DNA of 34,762 bases from Chara braunii. Taxonomy: Eukaryota > Streptophyta > Charophyceae > Charales > Characeae. The stretch covers positions 140,395-175,156 of the forward strand of contig BFEA01000991.1 in the NCBI GenBank assembly GCA_003427395.1, written 5' to 3'. Shown one piece after another: positions 10,740-20,106 of the stretch (the first letter of the stretch is position 1; every line of letters starts with the position of its first letter). The notes under the pieces were generated by a model. That model ran no database searches. It worked only from the letters and a program-made list of their open reading frames with translations, and was not told where the DNA came from. The translations under genes and the position numbers were made by a program.

Positions 10740-11225
10740 GTGGAAGCCTACCGGAAAGACCATCTCCTGATGCATGGGTTATGCTTTCTGGATAAGGCAG
10801 GGAATAAAAGGTTAGTTGGTCCATCTCGGGAAGTCTTGGATGTAGTGGAGAATGATTTGGTTGATCCGTCCCACGTTATCCGTATCCATGATCACCTGCG
10901 CACTTATCCAGTTTTTCACGCCTCAAAGCTTGCACTTTTCGCTAAGACATAACAATTTCCTTCACGGAGATCAATGCTGCCCCCAACCATGGATGGCCAC
11001 GTGGACGTCAACGACATTCTGGAGCATAGAGACATGCCTGTTCCAAGACCTCTGGGCAGAGGGAAACCCCCAAAACCCAGATGAGAATACTAGGTCAGAT
11101 TCAGGCATCATACTGATCCTAAAGAAGATTGTTGGTTCACTAGAGAGGAGCTGCTTCCGACAACACCTCAGGAATATGAAAGACAGCTCAACGGGAAGGC
11201 GCTTGCGAAGTAAGCATCTCAGCTG
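10740..11225 (+). pseudogene. Integrase tail with chromodomain remnant (element 1)
   Basis: The open segment 10740-10952 joins a piece from before the integrase zinc finger (LLMHGLCFLDKAGNKRL) directly to the C-terminal integrase motif (IHDHLRTYPVFHASKL, about 10900). The HHCC zinc finger and D,D,E core, roughly 1 kb in element 2, are missing between them. Downstream frames give VDVNDILEHRDMP (about 11010) and, after a shift, FRHHTDPKEDCWFTREELLPTTP (about 11095-11170), the end of a chromodomain like that of element 2. Chromodomains of chromoviruses bind histone marks and guide integration. Confidence 0.8.
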
Positions 11226-11237
11226 ACTTTCGAAGCT

Positions 11238-11250
11238 AAGGGGGATGGAA
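11238..11250 (+). promoter_or_regulatory. Polypurine tract of element 1
   Basis: AAGGGGGATGGAA lies directly before the right LTR, in the position where plus-strand DNA synthesis is primed. Confidence 0.85.
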
Positions 11251-11252
11251 CG

Positions 11253-12295
11253 TGAGGATTGAGCCGTCAAGAAGGGGCCTTGCCATGATGTACATGTTAT
11301 GGGCTAAGGCCCCAGCAAGCCTCGTGCCCGCCCTAAGTAAAGGCGGGCCAACAAATCAACAAGAGCCTTTTGTGCAAACATTTCACGAAGTGGGGTACAT
11401 ACAGTTAAAGCACGCCCTAAGTGAAGGTGGGCCAGTTGGTTGGAGTGCACCGAGTTTCGGATCTCTGCAAATGCAGAAGGACTAGGGCCTTTGGGAGTTG
11501 GTTAGGCCCTGAACACATAAACGTGAGGCCCACATTGCATGCTGGAAATAGAGGCCGAAAATGCCAATGGGAAACTGGCCCACTGTCTGAATCTGGCCGC
11601 AGGCCTTGACGAAAGAGGCGCAACTGCATCACCCGGGCCCCAACTGCATCGGGCCTGGGTTCAGGCACTGGGGCCCAGTCGCAGGCTGAAGGGAGGCCGC
11701 CCACACAGTACACTGGCATATAGGCAAGCAGGGCGAGTGGGCAGGGATCTTGTCCATTGCGAGCAAGGCCGGCACGCTGCTGCGTTGCATGCATGCTGCG
11801 CTGCGCTAAGGCTGAGGGAAGCAGGGCAGCGCTAGGCGGTAGGGCGCTGCATGTGGGCGCAGGGCGCTGGCGGCCATAGCCGGGCTGCTTGTGTGCGCAG
11901 AGGGGTGAAGGGCAAAGGTGGTTCTTCGGAGGTGAAGGGCGCTGTGTGGGATAACAAGGGAGAGTGTGGGTGAAGNAGGAGACGTACCTGGTGGAGGTGG
12001 AGGTCGGCATTGGTGTTGACATCATCACTCGCTGGTCGTCAAGTTGTCTGGTTGCTTTCATTGCTGTAGTTGTAGGCTTAGGCTGTAGAGTAGATAGGGC
12101 GCCTGGCGCCATTCAGGAAAGAGAGCTACATTGGGTTATGCTGTTGGTGTTGCCCTGTTGGGCTTGGACATTGACTCATGATTCTTCTGTATCATTCTCA
12201 AATGGATGGTTACTCGGTTCCATTATGCTATCTGCTCCTGCTTTGACTACTTGGACTTCAGTGTGATTTTGCAATCCATATTCATGTTCCTTGCA
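11253..12295 (+). repeat. Right LTR of element 1
   Basis: Direct repeat of 4988-6131 with scattered substitutions, small indels and a ~19-bp deletion near its end. It carries the same CATA-loop hairpin (11871-11882) and a single N at 11976, close to the point where the left copy has its N and duplication. It ends TTGCA and abuts the minus-strand trihelix gene. Confidence 0.93.
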
Positions 12296-13170
12296 AATCC
12301 CTGAAAAAGTCCATAAAAAGGCAACCCCCCCGTTGCTAAATCAGGAGTAAAGGGATAGTATGGTGCAGCGTCGTTCACCCCCTTTCTATCTTCAAAACGT
12401 TCATCGTCCGCCCCTGAATCCATCAAAGTCGAGAGGTTAATAGAGTCCTTGTTCTTCTCCACCGGGTCTATGACGTCGTACCAACTTCGACGAAGCACAA
12501 AGTCGACATTATACTTCTTCCGCCTTGTCCGATTCATGTCCCAGTAGCTCGGCTAACCGGACCAGCTCTCGTGCGCCTTCAATCTTCTATAGTAATCAAG
12601 GATCTGGTTGAACTTGTTCTTGCACTGGTCGTGTGCACGGTTGTAACCCTTCGCACGCATGAGCTCTTCCACGTACTTCCAAAAACCAGCTTTCAGCCTC
12701 GCGCGCCCATACGCTTCCGTCTCTTCCGCCATCAACGCCTTCACCTCATTTCTGTACCGGCACAACCACCCAGTTTCGGTCTCCCCCCACCGATCCATAT
12801 TCTTCTCCCCGGACACGGCCGTCGAGGGTGGCCCTCAGATGGCCCTCCCGTAGACGTTCCCGGACCTTGTTCTCCAGTAGGTGGTGTGCGAGAACAGCCA
12901 TCCCCGGTGAGTGGGGACGGGGTGTCCGCAGCTACACCTTCGGAAGATCCACACCGGGGAGATGTGTAATGCAACATGGAATCCCTCGTGAATGGGGCCG
13001 GAGTGCCCATAGCTGCACCGTCGGACGATCCATACTGGGGAGGTGTGTGCGAGGGGGTTATTTGCGAGGCAACAACCTGACCTCCAACACGCCCACGATT
13101 CACATGCTCCATCGGGTGGACACCAGCCTCTATGTCCCGGATGATGCGATTGAGGACATACTCAGATGAT
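12296..13170 (-). pseudogene. Trihelix / Myb-SANT-like DNA-binding protein, disrupted
   Basis: Reading the minus strand, an N-terminal part begins after a possible splice acceptor CAG near 13171 with SSEYVLNRIIRDIEAG. It contains two copies of a G-S-S-[DE]-G..A-[AM]-x-T-P-x-P repeat (about 12900-13050). A frame change near 12830 leads into 12553-12816. That frame holds the DNA-binding domain, with aromatic and charged spacing (GWLCRYRNEV, FWKYVEELMRAKGYNR, QCKNKFNQILDYYRRL) typical of the trihelix or Myb_DNA-bind_4 class. One in-frame TAG (12553-12555) interrupts SG*PSYWDM. The frame continues to the element 1 LTR, where it is cut. Such proteins are nuclear DNA binders, host transcription factors or partners of Harbinger transposases. 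The class is well supported by motif; whether it was a host or transposon gene is open. Confidence 0.7.
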
Positions 13171-13850
13171 GAGGCTGCTCATAACTTTGGTATAGTCGAG
13201 ATAGGCTACATATTATTGGCAGGCTACACAAGAGCGTATCAAGACTAGGATATGAGAACGACTTGTCACTTGTGTTTTCGCTCATTTTTCTCATCATTTT
13301 CTTTCTTCTGTTTTGTTTTCTATTTTTTTGAATTTTTTTCTCTTCTTTTTGTTTTTGTTTTTGCTATTTTTCCTTAATCGGCCTTTTTTCGCCCTCCATA
13401 CACTACGACAGGAACTTCAAAAGAAAGCCAACACAAGCCATCATGCGGCTCAAACTAGTCGTAGAAATGTCTTTCAGCAGACTTCCCTTTTCACTTTTTT
13501 TTCTGTTTCCTTCTTTTTCCTTCTTGTTTTTTTTTTTTTCCCTTTTTTCTTTCTTTCTTTCTTTTCTTTTCTTTTTTTTTCCTTTGTTTGTTCCCTACGT
13601 TGTCGTTTTTTGTCAAGACTATAGTCACACGCCAGAGGGTCTAACGTCGGGCCAAAAGGAACATGGGATAATGACGAATCAATGAAACTATTTTAGATTG
13701 AAGCACAACCCATTGTCTCCCATCAAGCGTTCACTAGGCCAAAGTCGCGCATACGGCCTTGCATGTGTGGCACATTTTCCAGTTGCATCGCTCGGTGTTT
13801 ACGGTGACATCTTCAGAGGCTGCGAGACTCGGGTGCCTAGGCGACGACGA
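13171..13850. other. Poly-T-rich spacer
   Basis: T-rich tracts (about 13270-13380 and 13480-13590) give Phe/Leu-rich open frames that I do not accept as genes. No repeat family ends, tRNA or motif was recognised. It separates the minus-strand trihelix gene from the small plus-strand two-exon candidate; if both are real it could be a shared promoter region. Confidence 0.45.
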
Positions 13851-13852
13851 CC

Positions 13853-14295
13853 ATGGACTACGAGGTGGACCCGACTATGGTGGACCAGCTGATCGGCAAC
13901 CCTGAAGATGCGGTATGACTTTGTACACAGGTTTTTGATCTCTGCTTCCACATTCTGCCATATGCTGTCGCGTTGACCTTCGTCGCTCGAAGTGCGCACA
14001 CCTCATAATTATCGCGAGTTAGGAATGACACGTTGATTGCTTCCTGATCATGCGTGCGTTCTTCATTTTCCATTGCGGGCTAGTACATGCTTTCTTTTCT
14101 AAACCGCTTACGCTTCTTTCTATGGCACTTCAGAAAAAGGACATGGAGGAGAAAGTTGTTCTAGTGGTAGAGATCTTGGCCTTTGTGCTCTTCGCTTTCC
14201 TTGCTCTGCTTGCGTTTCTCGCACTTTTGGCCTTCTTGTATCATCTGCAAACGCTGCCGCCACCCTCCTCGCCGCAACTGTCAAAACATTCGTAA
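13853..14295 (+). CDS. Candidate two-exon gene for a small single-helix membrane protein
   Basis: Exon 1 would start at ATG 13853 (context CGACCATGG) and code 20 acidic residues (MDYEVDPTMVDQLIGNPEDA) up to 13912. GTATGA at 13913 is a good donor, and the pyrimidine-rich end ..TTCTTTCTATGGCACTTCAG at 14133 is a good acceptor, giving a 221-bp intron that keeps the frame. Exon 2 (14134-14295) codes KKDMEEKVV then a hydrophobic stretch, VLVVEILAFVLFAFLALLAFLALLAFLYHL, and a short Pro/Ser tail before TAA. The 73-residue product would have one long membrane helix of Leu/Ala/Phe composition and an acidic N-terminus. I do not recognise a family. It may instead be the first exons of a longer gene, or chance. 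The intron frame match is the main support. Confidence 0.35.
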
Positions 14296-14879
14296 CTAAA
14301 CAGGAGTAAACCCTCTGATGAAGTCGTGCATTAGTGGCTAGCAGCAGAAAAACGCTTCAGGGATAGCCACTACCGTCCCTCCTTTGGCTGCCGAGGCCTA
14401 TTCCCATATTACGTAGAATCGCCTATGGGAATGCAGCCGGTGTTATATTTCTAATGTTTCTGCATTCTGCACTTTTGGGTGAACCCGAGATCACGTCAGC
14501 TAAGCGGTCATTAGGGAGGTTTTTTGTTCGCAAGTATTTGAATCTTTCATTAGTCACTTCTTCTTGCATCTTCATCGTAAATGATTGTCTTTCCCTTCTC
14601 CCCCTTCCCCGGAGCACCTGTCTTGAAATAAGATCGTCGGAGACAAGGGATAGTCATAAGCTAGGAGCATTGATCTGACCGCTCCTTGAAATCTTGAATT
14701 CCATGCGATCGCTAGGAACTCTTGTGATTTATATCTATCGTAATCCTCATCGTGCCTTCGATCGATGTAGTCTACACTATCATACACAACATCCCCTATC
14801 TCGAACCCAGAAGCAGCGGCATTTTTCACACACTATCCCCGTTTTTTTCGCTACTATATTGCTACTTTTTCTTTATATA
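14296..14879. other. Unassigned spacer before element 2
   Basis: No plus-strand gene. Two minus-strand open frames (14423-14617 and 14572-14829) overlap in different frames. They have non-repetitive composition (e.g. FEIGDVVYDSVDYIDRRHDEDYDRY) but no motif I recognise. They might be exon fragments of an unknown gene; evidence is weak. The segment ends with TTTATATA, the insertion target of element 2. Confidence 0.4.
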
Positions 14880-15807
14880 TGAAACTATATTCACCAATTC
14901 GCAGTAGTTGATGAAGACCCCAGGGCTCGATCCCTAATCCCCACCTTACCTGTGTACAATATCTGTGTCGGCCCTTGGAGTTGAACCCGTGACTTGTGTA
15001 TTTGTAATAGTGGTAGGTTGTCGTAGGGTCCAGAGGTCGCAGGGGTTCGATCTGTAGACCTGTCGAGTAGGAGTCTTAGTCAAGTCTAGAAGTCGTAGCT
15101 ATAGCTTTCCTGAAAGGTGAAGGTCGTAGCTGCTACAGTCCAGAAGGGTCAAGGTCGTAGTTGCTATAGTAACGAAAGGCCAAGTCCACGGCCTTCCGGA
15201 AGGTCCCAGAAGTGGCCTTTCGAAGTTGCCCACGTTTAGACCGAAGCAAGTGGGCAAGTGGCGAGGCAAGTGGGCAAGTGGTGGCGTCTACCCGTGTTGA
15301 GTCAACAGTCCCATTTCCCAGTCAGTCCTAGTCCAGTCCAGCAAGTACCGCATGGGACTGTGTGCACTTCAGGCATGGGAAAGGGCCAGACCAACGCACT
15401 GCAGAAGTGTAAATCAAGAGGCAGCGCCCAGCCATTCATTCATTCCTGCGTGAGCCATGCGGAAGCGCTGCCACAACGACTTGTGCAAGGAGGTCTGCAG
15501 TGAGCCCGAAGACGAAGTGGGCAGAGAGACGAAGCTTAGCCATAGAGATAGGGTAGCGGGGGCCATAGCCGCCATAGCTGTAGTTAGAGTTCAGTGTGTG
15601 TGTGTGTGTGTGAGAGTTCAGAGAGACGCGTGTGGGATATCCAGGGTAATCCACTGTATGCGAACAGAGAGTTGTATGGGCGCTATGTCGCCATTGCCAT
15701 CGGTAGTGAACTCGTATCTGGGTTGCCATATCTCTAAGCATGTCACCAGTTTGCTGCGCTACTGTTTGCATGCATATAAAGTGTGAATGAAAGCAAGTCT
15801 GATTGCA
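14880..15807 (+). repeat. Left LTR of element 2
   Basis: Begins TGAAACTATATTCACC and ends GATTGCA. It closely matches the right LTR. It contains a (TG)n run near 15596-15613 and CATA-loop hairpin words near 15558-15573. Two TATA candidates exist: TGTAAAT at 15408 (TATAAAT in the right LTR) and TATAAA at 15775-15780, about 28 bases before the LTR end. Confidence 0.95.
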
Positions 15808-15808
15808 T

Positions 15809-15820
15809 TGGTATCGGAGC
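15809..15820 (+). promoter_or_regulatory. Primer-binding site of element 2 (variant)
   Basis: TGGTATCGGAGC begins two bases after the LTR end. It differs from the exact initiator-Met PBS of element 1 by A to G at position 8. In the RNA duplex this G can still pair with U of the tRNA, so the site may stay usable. Confidence 0.9.
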
Positions 15821-16071
15821 TGGTACCCATTGTTCCACGTGCTGCGTTGTGTGTCGTAGGGAGTGATGCGCCATAGCAAAGTGGCCGATGAAGAAGAAGT
15901 CCGCCATAGCGGACATCGAGGTTGAAGAAGCTGCCGCGCACACCTACAGAGAAGACCACGACGAAGAAGAAGACAGAGAGAGAGAGAGGGAGAGGGAGAG
16001 AGAAAGGTTGAGAGATACAAGATTGGCTTACCACGTTTCTGCGTTGAAGACATCGCTACGACGAGAGAGAG

Positions 16072-16295
<224 letters not shown>

Positions 16296-16590
16296 GTGAT
16301 ACAAGTTTGGTTGTCACTAACTTGTGAAGTGTGTCGTGCAGTCCCACGAAGTGAGAGGCGGCCATAGCCGCGGAGTTCGACCACAGAGAACGAAGGAGGT
16401 TGAAAGAGAAGGCGGAGGAGGAGACCGAGAAGGGAGAGAGAAGCCATAGNNNANNANNNNAANNNANAAANNANAAAAAAAAAAAAAAAAAAAAAAAGAC
16501 AGCCGGGGTGAAGGGAAAGGAGGCGAGGAAGGANAAAGGAAGGAGAAGGGTGGTGAGGAAGGAGAAGCCGGCAGCCATAGCCGTCCGGAG

Positions 16591-16690
16591 AGTTGACCAG
16601 GTACGACCGGGGTTGACCGGAGTTGACCGAGGGTTGACCGGGGGTTGATGGAGAATTGACCGAGCGTTGACCAAGGCGTTGACCCAGACC
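16591..16690 (+). repeat. Array of seven TTGACC motifs (W-box-like)
   Basis: TTGACC occurs near 16593, 16613, 16623, 16634, 16655, 16667 and 16679, partly with a 10-bp period (GGTTGACCGG-like unit). TTGAC[CT] is the core bound by plant WRKY transcription factors. It may simply be a decaying minisatellite; a regulatory role is an inference. Confidence 0.6.
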
Positions 16691-17027
16691 GTTGATCTCG
16701 CCAAGCCTTCAGCCTACCCCTCGCCCTATGGATGCGCACACACCCTGTGGTACTTGCTGAGTCAAGTCTGTCTGTCTCTTCTTTCTGCATTGAGTCTCTG
16801 TTGTCTAGGTGTAGGAGCTTCGTGGATGAAGGATAGGGCCTTGTTGACCAAACCCCTGCCGGACTAAGTAGGGCTAAAGACTGTGTCTGACGACTCCATT
16901 GTCCCGGAGGACACGAACAATCCCAGGGACCGGTAGAGACCGGCGGGCTGCTCGGTGTGGCACGGTAGGCCCAAAAAGCAGAGTTGTGGACTGAACAACA
17001 GGCAATCAAAAGTGTTGAGAGACCTGC

Positions 17028-17104
17028 TGATCGCGTCGTCCTGTTTGCGACGTTAAATAATTCCTAAGGAGTTACGGGGGATCTCCTTAAATGCCTCCTG
17101 ATCA
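17028..17104 (+). other. Conserved structured leader block, copy 2
   Basis: Outer stem TGATC (17028-17032) pairs with GATCA (17100-17104). Hairpin 1 is CGTC (17037-17040) with GACG (17049-17052). Hairpin 2 is TAAGGAG (17065-17071) with CTCCTTA (17083-17089), perfect. It matches 6833-6905 of element 1 in order and spacing, while surrounding leader sequence is not obviously alike. It lies ~175 bases before the gag ATG. Confidence 0.65.
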
Positions 17105-17278
17105 ACAACAGGTCTTGTAGTGACAACCTTAGAGTAGGTCGAGGCTAGAGACTCTAGTTGACAGGATCCCTGTTCGGATTCTGTGAGTCTTTGGATTGAG
17201 TCAGTAAGTTTGTCAGTTAGGGGTTAGAGTCGAAGTGGTGAGGTTTGTAACCGTTGACCCAGTTGTACACTTATCACC

Positions 17279-18835
17279 ATGGTTGACACCCGTAGCAGGA
17301 AGAGTACTAGCCCCTATACTCCGGCTCAAAAAGAGCAGATGATTGCCCTAGTGAGAGAGAACATGGAAAAGAAAGAGCTCCTGAAGCAGGCGAAGTTAAA
17401 AGCAATCGCAGAGGAGCAGGCGACGAAAATGAAAAAGGTGGAGGAGAAGATGATGAGGGTTCAACAGGAGGAGGAAGAAAGAAGAAAGGTTGTTGAAGAA
17501 GCAGCAGCAGCAACAGAAGCAGAGGAAGAACACCTTGAAAAAGACGTAGGGAAGAAAGAGGGAAGAGCAGTGGCACGGTAGAGGAGAATGCAAAAATGGA
17601 GAAGAAGATCAGTGAGTGGGTGGCAAATTTGTCTTTGGGAGAAGACGAGGAGGCGCAGCTGTATGTGCCACAGGAGGAGAAGGAGGCATTTGCCAGGGCT
17701 TTGGAGATGATAGACGACCCCCTGGAACGTCAAGAGACAGAAGATGAGAAGAAGTTGGAGTGGAAGTTGAACATGAAGAGGGAGAAGAAGAAAAGGAGGG
17801 AGGAAGCTGCCCGATTTGCCGCAGAGGTGGAGAAAGTACGAGGATGCATGCAAGAGTTGCAGGCACAAGCAGAGGTCCCTGCTAAGTTAGATAAGATTGT
17901 ACAGTACCTGGAGGTGCTAAGTGAGGCGTGGTTGGAGGAACGCCAAAGCAACAGGGGTCACGATGTGGCCCTGCAGGCCATGCGGGCTGGTTTTAGAGAG
18001 TTTGCGCGCGACGTGGTGACCCACGTCAAGGCCGAAGTAAAAGGATTGAAAGAGGGCGTAAGGAAGTTCTGTGAGGGCGCCATTGAAGGCGCCAAGGTAG
18101 TAGCCACTGCCGAGAGTGAGTCTAGACCCCGCAGGGAACCAGTCAAGCTGAAGTTCCCAGATGCCTATGGCGGGAAGTCTGACGAAAACTTCGATAACTG
18201 GGAGGCAAGTGTCAATACGTATGTTCATTTACAGCAGATTGCGCAGGACGATCAGATCCTCGTTGCCTTCCAGGCCCTCAGGGATGAAGCAACTAGTTTC
18301 GCTAGGTCCCTCGTGCGTGCGGCCGGTTGTGAAAACAACATGGTCGCTTACTCCAAAGTCACCCCCCTCGCTCAATTCTTCAAGCTCTTGAGGGAGCGAT
18401 TTGCTGATTTGCGAAGAGGCATTAGAGCCTCTGATAAACTCCAGACCATCCACTCACGGCAGTGGAAGAGTGCAAAGGCACTCAAAGCTGTCATGGACGA
18501 CCTGGTGGCCATCCCAGACTATGGGCTTACTGAGTCCCAACTGGTCCAACTCTTTTATCGTGCCATGCCAGAGCCCTTACGAGGACACTTCTTCGATAAG
18601 TCTCAAAAACCCACTATGACGTATGATGCGCTGAGTAGTGGTGCTGTTCGAGGCAAAGTCCATGTCAGTTTCCACTTTCTGGCATAAGGACAAAGACAAG
18701 GGTAAAAAGTGGAAAGGGCGTACCATCTCAGGCCAGGTGAGGGCCAAGGATCACATGGTCCTTAAATTGGAGGAAGATGGTGCTTATGAGGTCCCCTACA
18801 GCCAGCTAGAGTGGGGATCGAGGAGGAGGACAGCA
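17279..18835 (+). pseudogene. Ty3 gag (element 2)
   Basis: The start ATG at 17279 opens MVDTRSRKSTSPYTPAQ, a typical N-terminus of this gag type, followed by a Lys/Glu-rich coiled-coil-like stretch to the stop at 17581. A frame change near 17575-17600 leads to the main open part (17596-18687): more coiled coil, then the capsid-like domain with LKFPDAYGGKSDENFDNW (about 18150-18205), the usual entry to the Ty3 gag fold, and QLVQLFYRAMPEPLRGHF (about 18540). A second shift near 18640 continues as FEAKSMSVSTFWHKDKDKG to 18841. Gag assembles the particle that packages the RNA. Two frameshifts make this copy defective. Confidence 0.85.
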
Positions 18836-19257
18836 GCGTAGGGCAGGGGATGTCTTATGCTACTATAGCGGATGGAGGGAGGTCGCAAGTTAGAGGAGGC
18901 CAGAGTCAAAGGGGCCAAGCCATGGGATACCGAGGATTGGGCGCACATGGGGTTGGCGGTCAAGGGAACCGCCAAGTGGGAGGTAGGGGTCAAGGTCCCC
19001 CGCCGAATCGTCAAGGTCCCACTCGGTCCCCACAGCGACGAGGTGGCTGGTCACCTCAACGGTCAGGAGGTTGGCACCCGGGTTGGCCACAAGGCCGTCC
19101 CTGGGAAGATCTGGGCCTGGACCAGAAAGTATGGCAGCAACGGATGGAGCAGGGGCAGTGCATTTACTGCGGTGACCCTGCCCATATCACTAAATACTGT
19201 CCTAAATACAGACAGGCCTGGTGGGCTGCCCAGGAGTCAAAAGGCAGCCGCCAGTAG
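18811..19257 (+). pseudogene. Gag nucleocapsid part with CCHC zinc knuckle (element 2)
   Basis: A Gly/Arg/Gln-rich stretch (RGGQSQRGQ, GRGQGPPPNRQG) leads into CIYCGDPAHITKYC at about 19159-19200. This fits the CX2CX4HX4C zinc knuckle of nucleocapsid proteins exactly and is expected to bind the element RNA. It follows gag in another frame and ends at a TAG before the protease. Confidence 0.9.
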
Positions 19258-19331
19258 GGGTTGCAACTGCCCCTACTCTTAGGCCATGTGGGGAAGCGAG
19301 AGCGCTCGTATAGGAACCCCCCACACCACAT

Positions 19332-19921
19332 GTGCCTTCGGCAGAGGTTGCAGGCCCGTGCCTAGCTAGTTGTCGAGAGACTGCTTGTGTCAGCGTCTCT
19401 CTAGAAACGTCCCTCACAGGCGTGGCAGAGGAATTGAAGGAAAGGATGCCAGCCCGGGCCAAGATGAAGAAAGATAGTAAAGGGCAGCTAGTGTTAGTGG
19501 ATATAGAAGTGTTTAGGAGTAGAGTGGGGGCCTTTATAGATTCAGGGGCTACTCGTAGTTACATAGCCGTAGAGCGCTGAAAAAATTGAGGCTAGGATTA
19601 AAAGTCCAGAAATTGAAAGACGTCATAGTCAGTGTCCTCGCAGACAATAGTACAATGCGAGTTGAGGATTATGTAGAGGGAGTCCAGGTCTATTTCCGCC
19701 TAGAGAAAGATGGGAAGGTAGAGAGAGTTTTTCATTCCCTGACTCTCCTCGTACAGGATAACCTTTTGTTTGATATAGTCCTAGGTATGGACTGGGGAGA
19801 GGCAGCGGGGGCCACACTCCACTTGAGAGAGCATGAGTGTAGGCTCCCTAGTCCATCAGACGAGGTCAAAACTGCCCGCCTATTCCATGTGTCAGGAGTA
19901 GACAACTCACTGGCACATTGA
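19332..19921 (+). pseudogene. Ty3 aspartic protease (element 2)
   Basis: VGAFIDSGATRSYI at about 19528-19569 holds the active-site D-S-G of a retropepsin-like protease. The frame stops at 19580 and resumes in another frame at 19586. There LFDIVLGMDW (about 19768-19797) gives the second conserved strand of Ty3 proteases. A single break between them inactivates the enzyme, which would otherwise cut Gag-Pol. It lies between the zinc knuckle and RT, as in other Ty3 elements. Confidence 0.9.
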
Positions 19922-20106
19922 TGTCTCAGTGCTCCCGCGTTCACACGATTAGTAAAGAAGGAGCAGTTAGAGGATCAGGTCTTTGTAGTATATGTTAGAC
20001 CTATTAGGCTATCACTGAGGCTAAGGAAGAAGTAAGTTCCACAAATCCATCCATAGCCAAGCTACAGGAAGAGTTCAAAGACTTATCTGAGCCGCCGACA
20101 GGAGGA

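Larger units (their letters stand above)
4988..12295 (+). mobile_element. Ty3/gypsy chromovirus, element 1 (deleted, inactive)
   Basis: Direct repeats of ~1.0-1.1 kb (4988-6131 and 11253-12295), both starting TGAGGATTGAGCC and ending CCTTGCA, bound an internal region. It holds an exact initiator-Met PBS, gag remnants, a mutated protease, a partial RT-RNase H, the integrase tail with a chromodomain remnant, and a polypurine tract. Flanking 5-mers AATCT (4982-4986) and AATCC (12296-12300) resemble an imperfect target-site duplication. Two internal deletions remove the RT catalytic core and the integrase catalytic core, so the copy cannot be autonomous. LTR differences include a ~19-bp deletion near the end of the right LTR and an 87-bp duplication in the left one that is probably an assembly artefact. 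Confidence 0.93.

Noticed and set aside
13313-13685. Phe/Leu-rich frames resembling membrane proteins
   Set aside because: They result from poly-T tracts in two overlapping frames.
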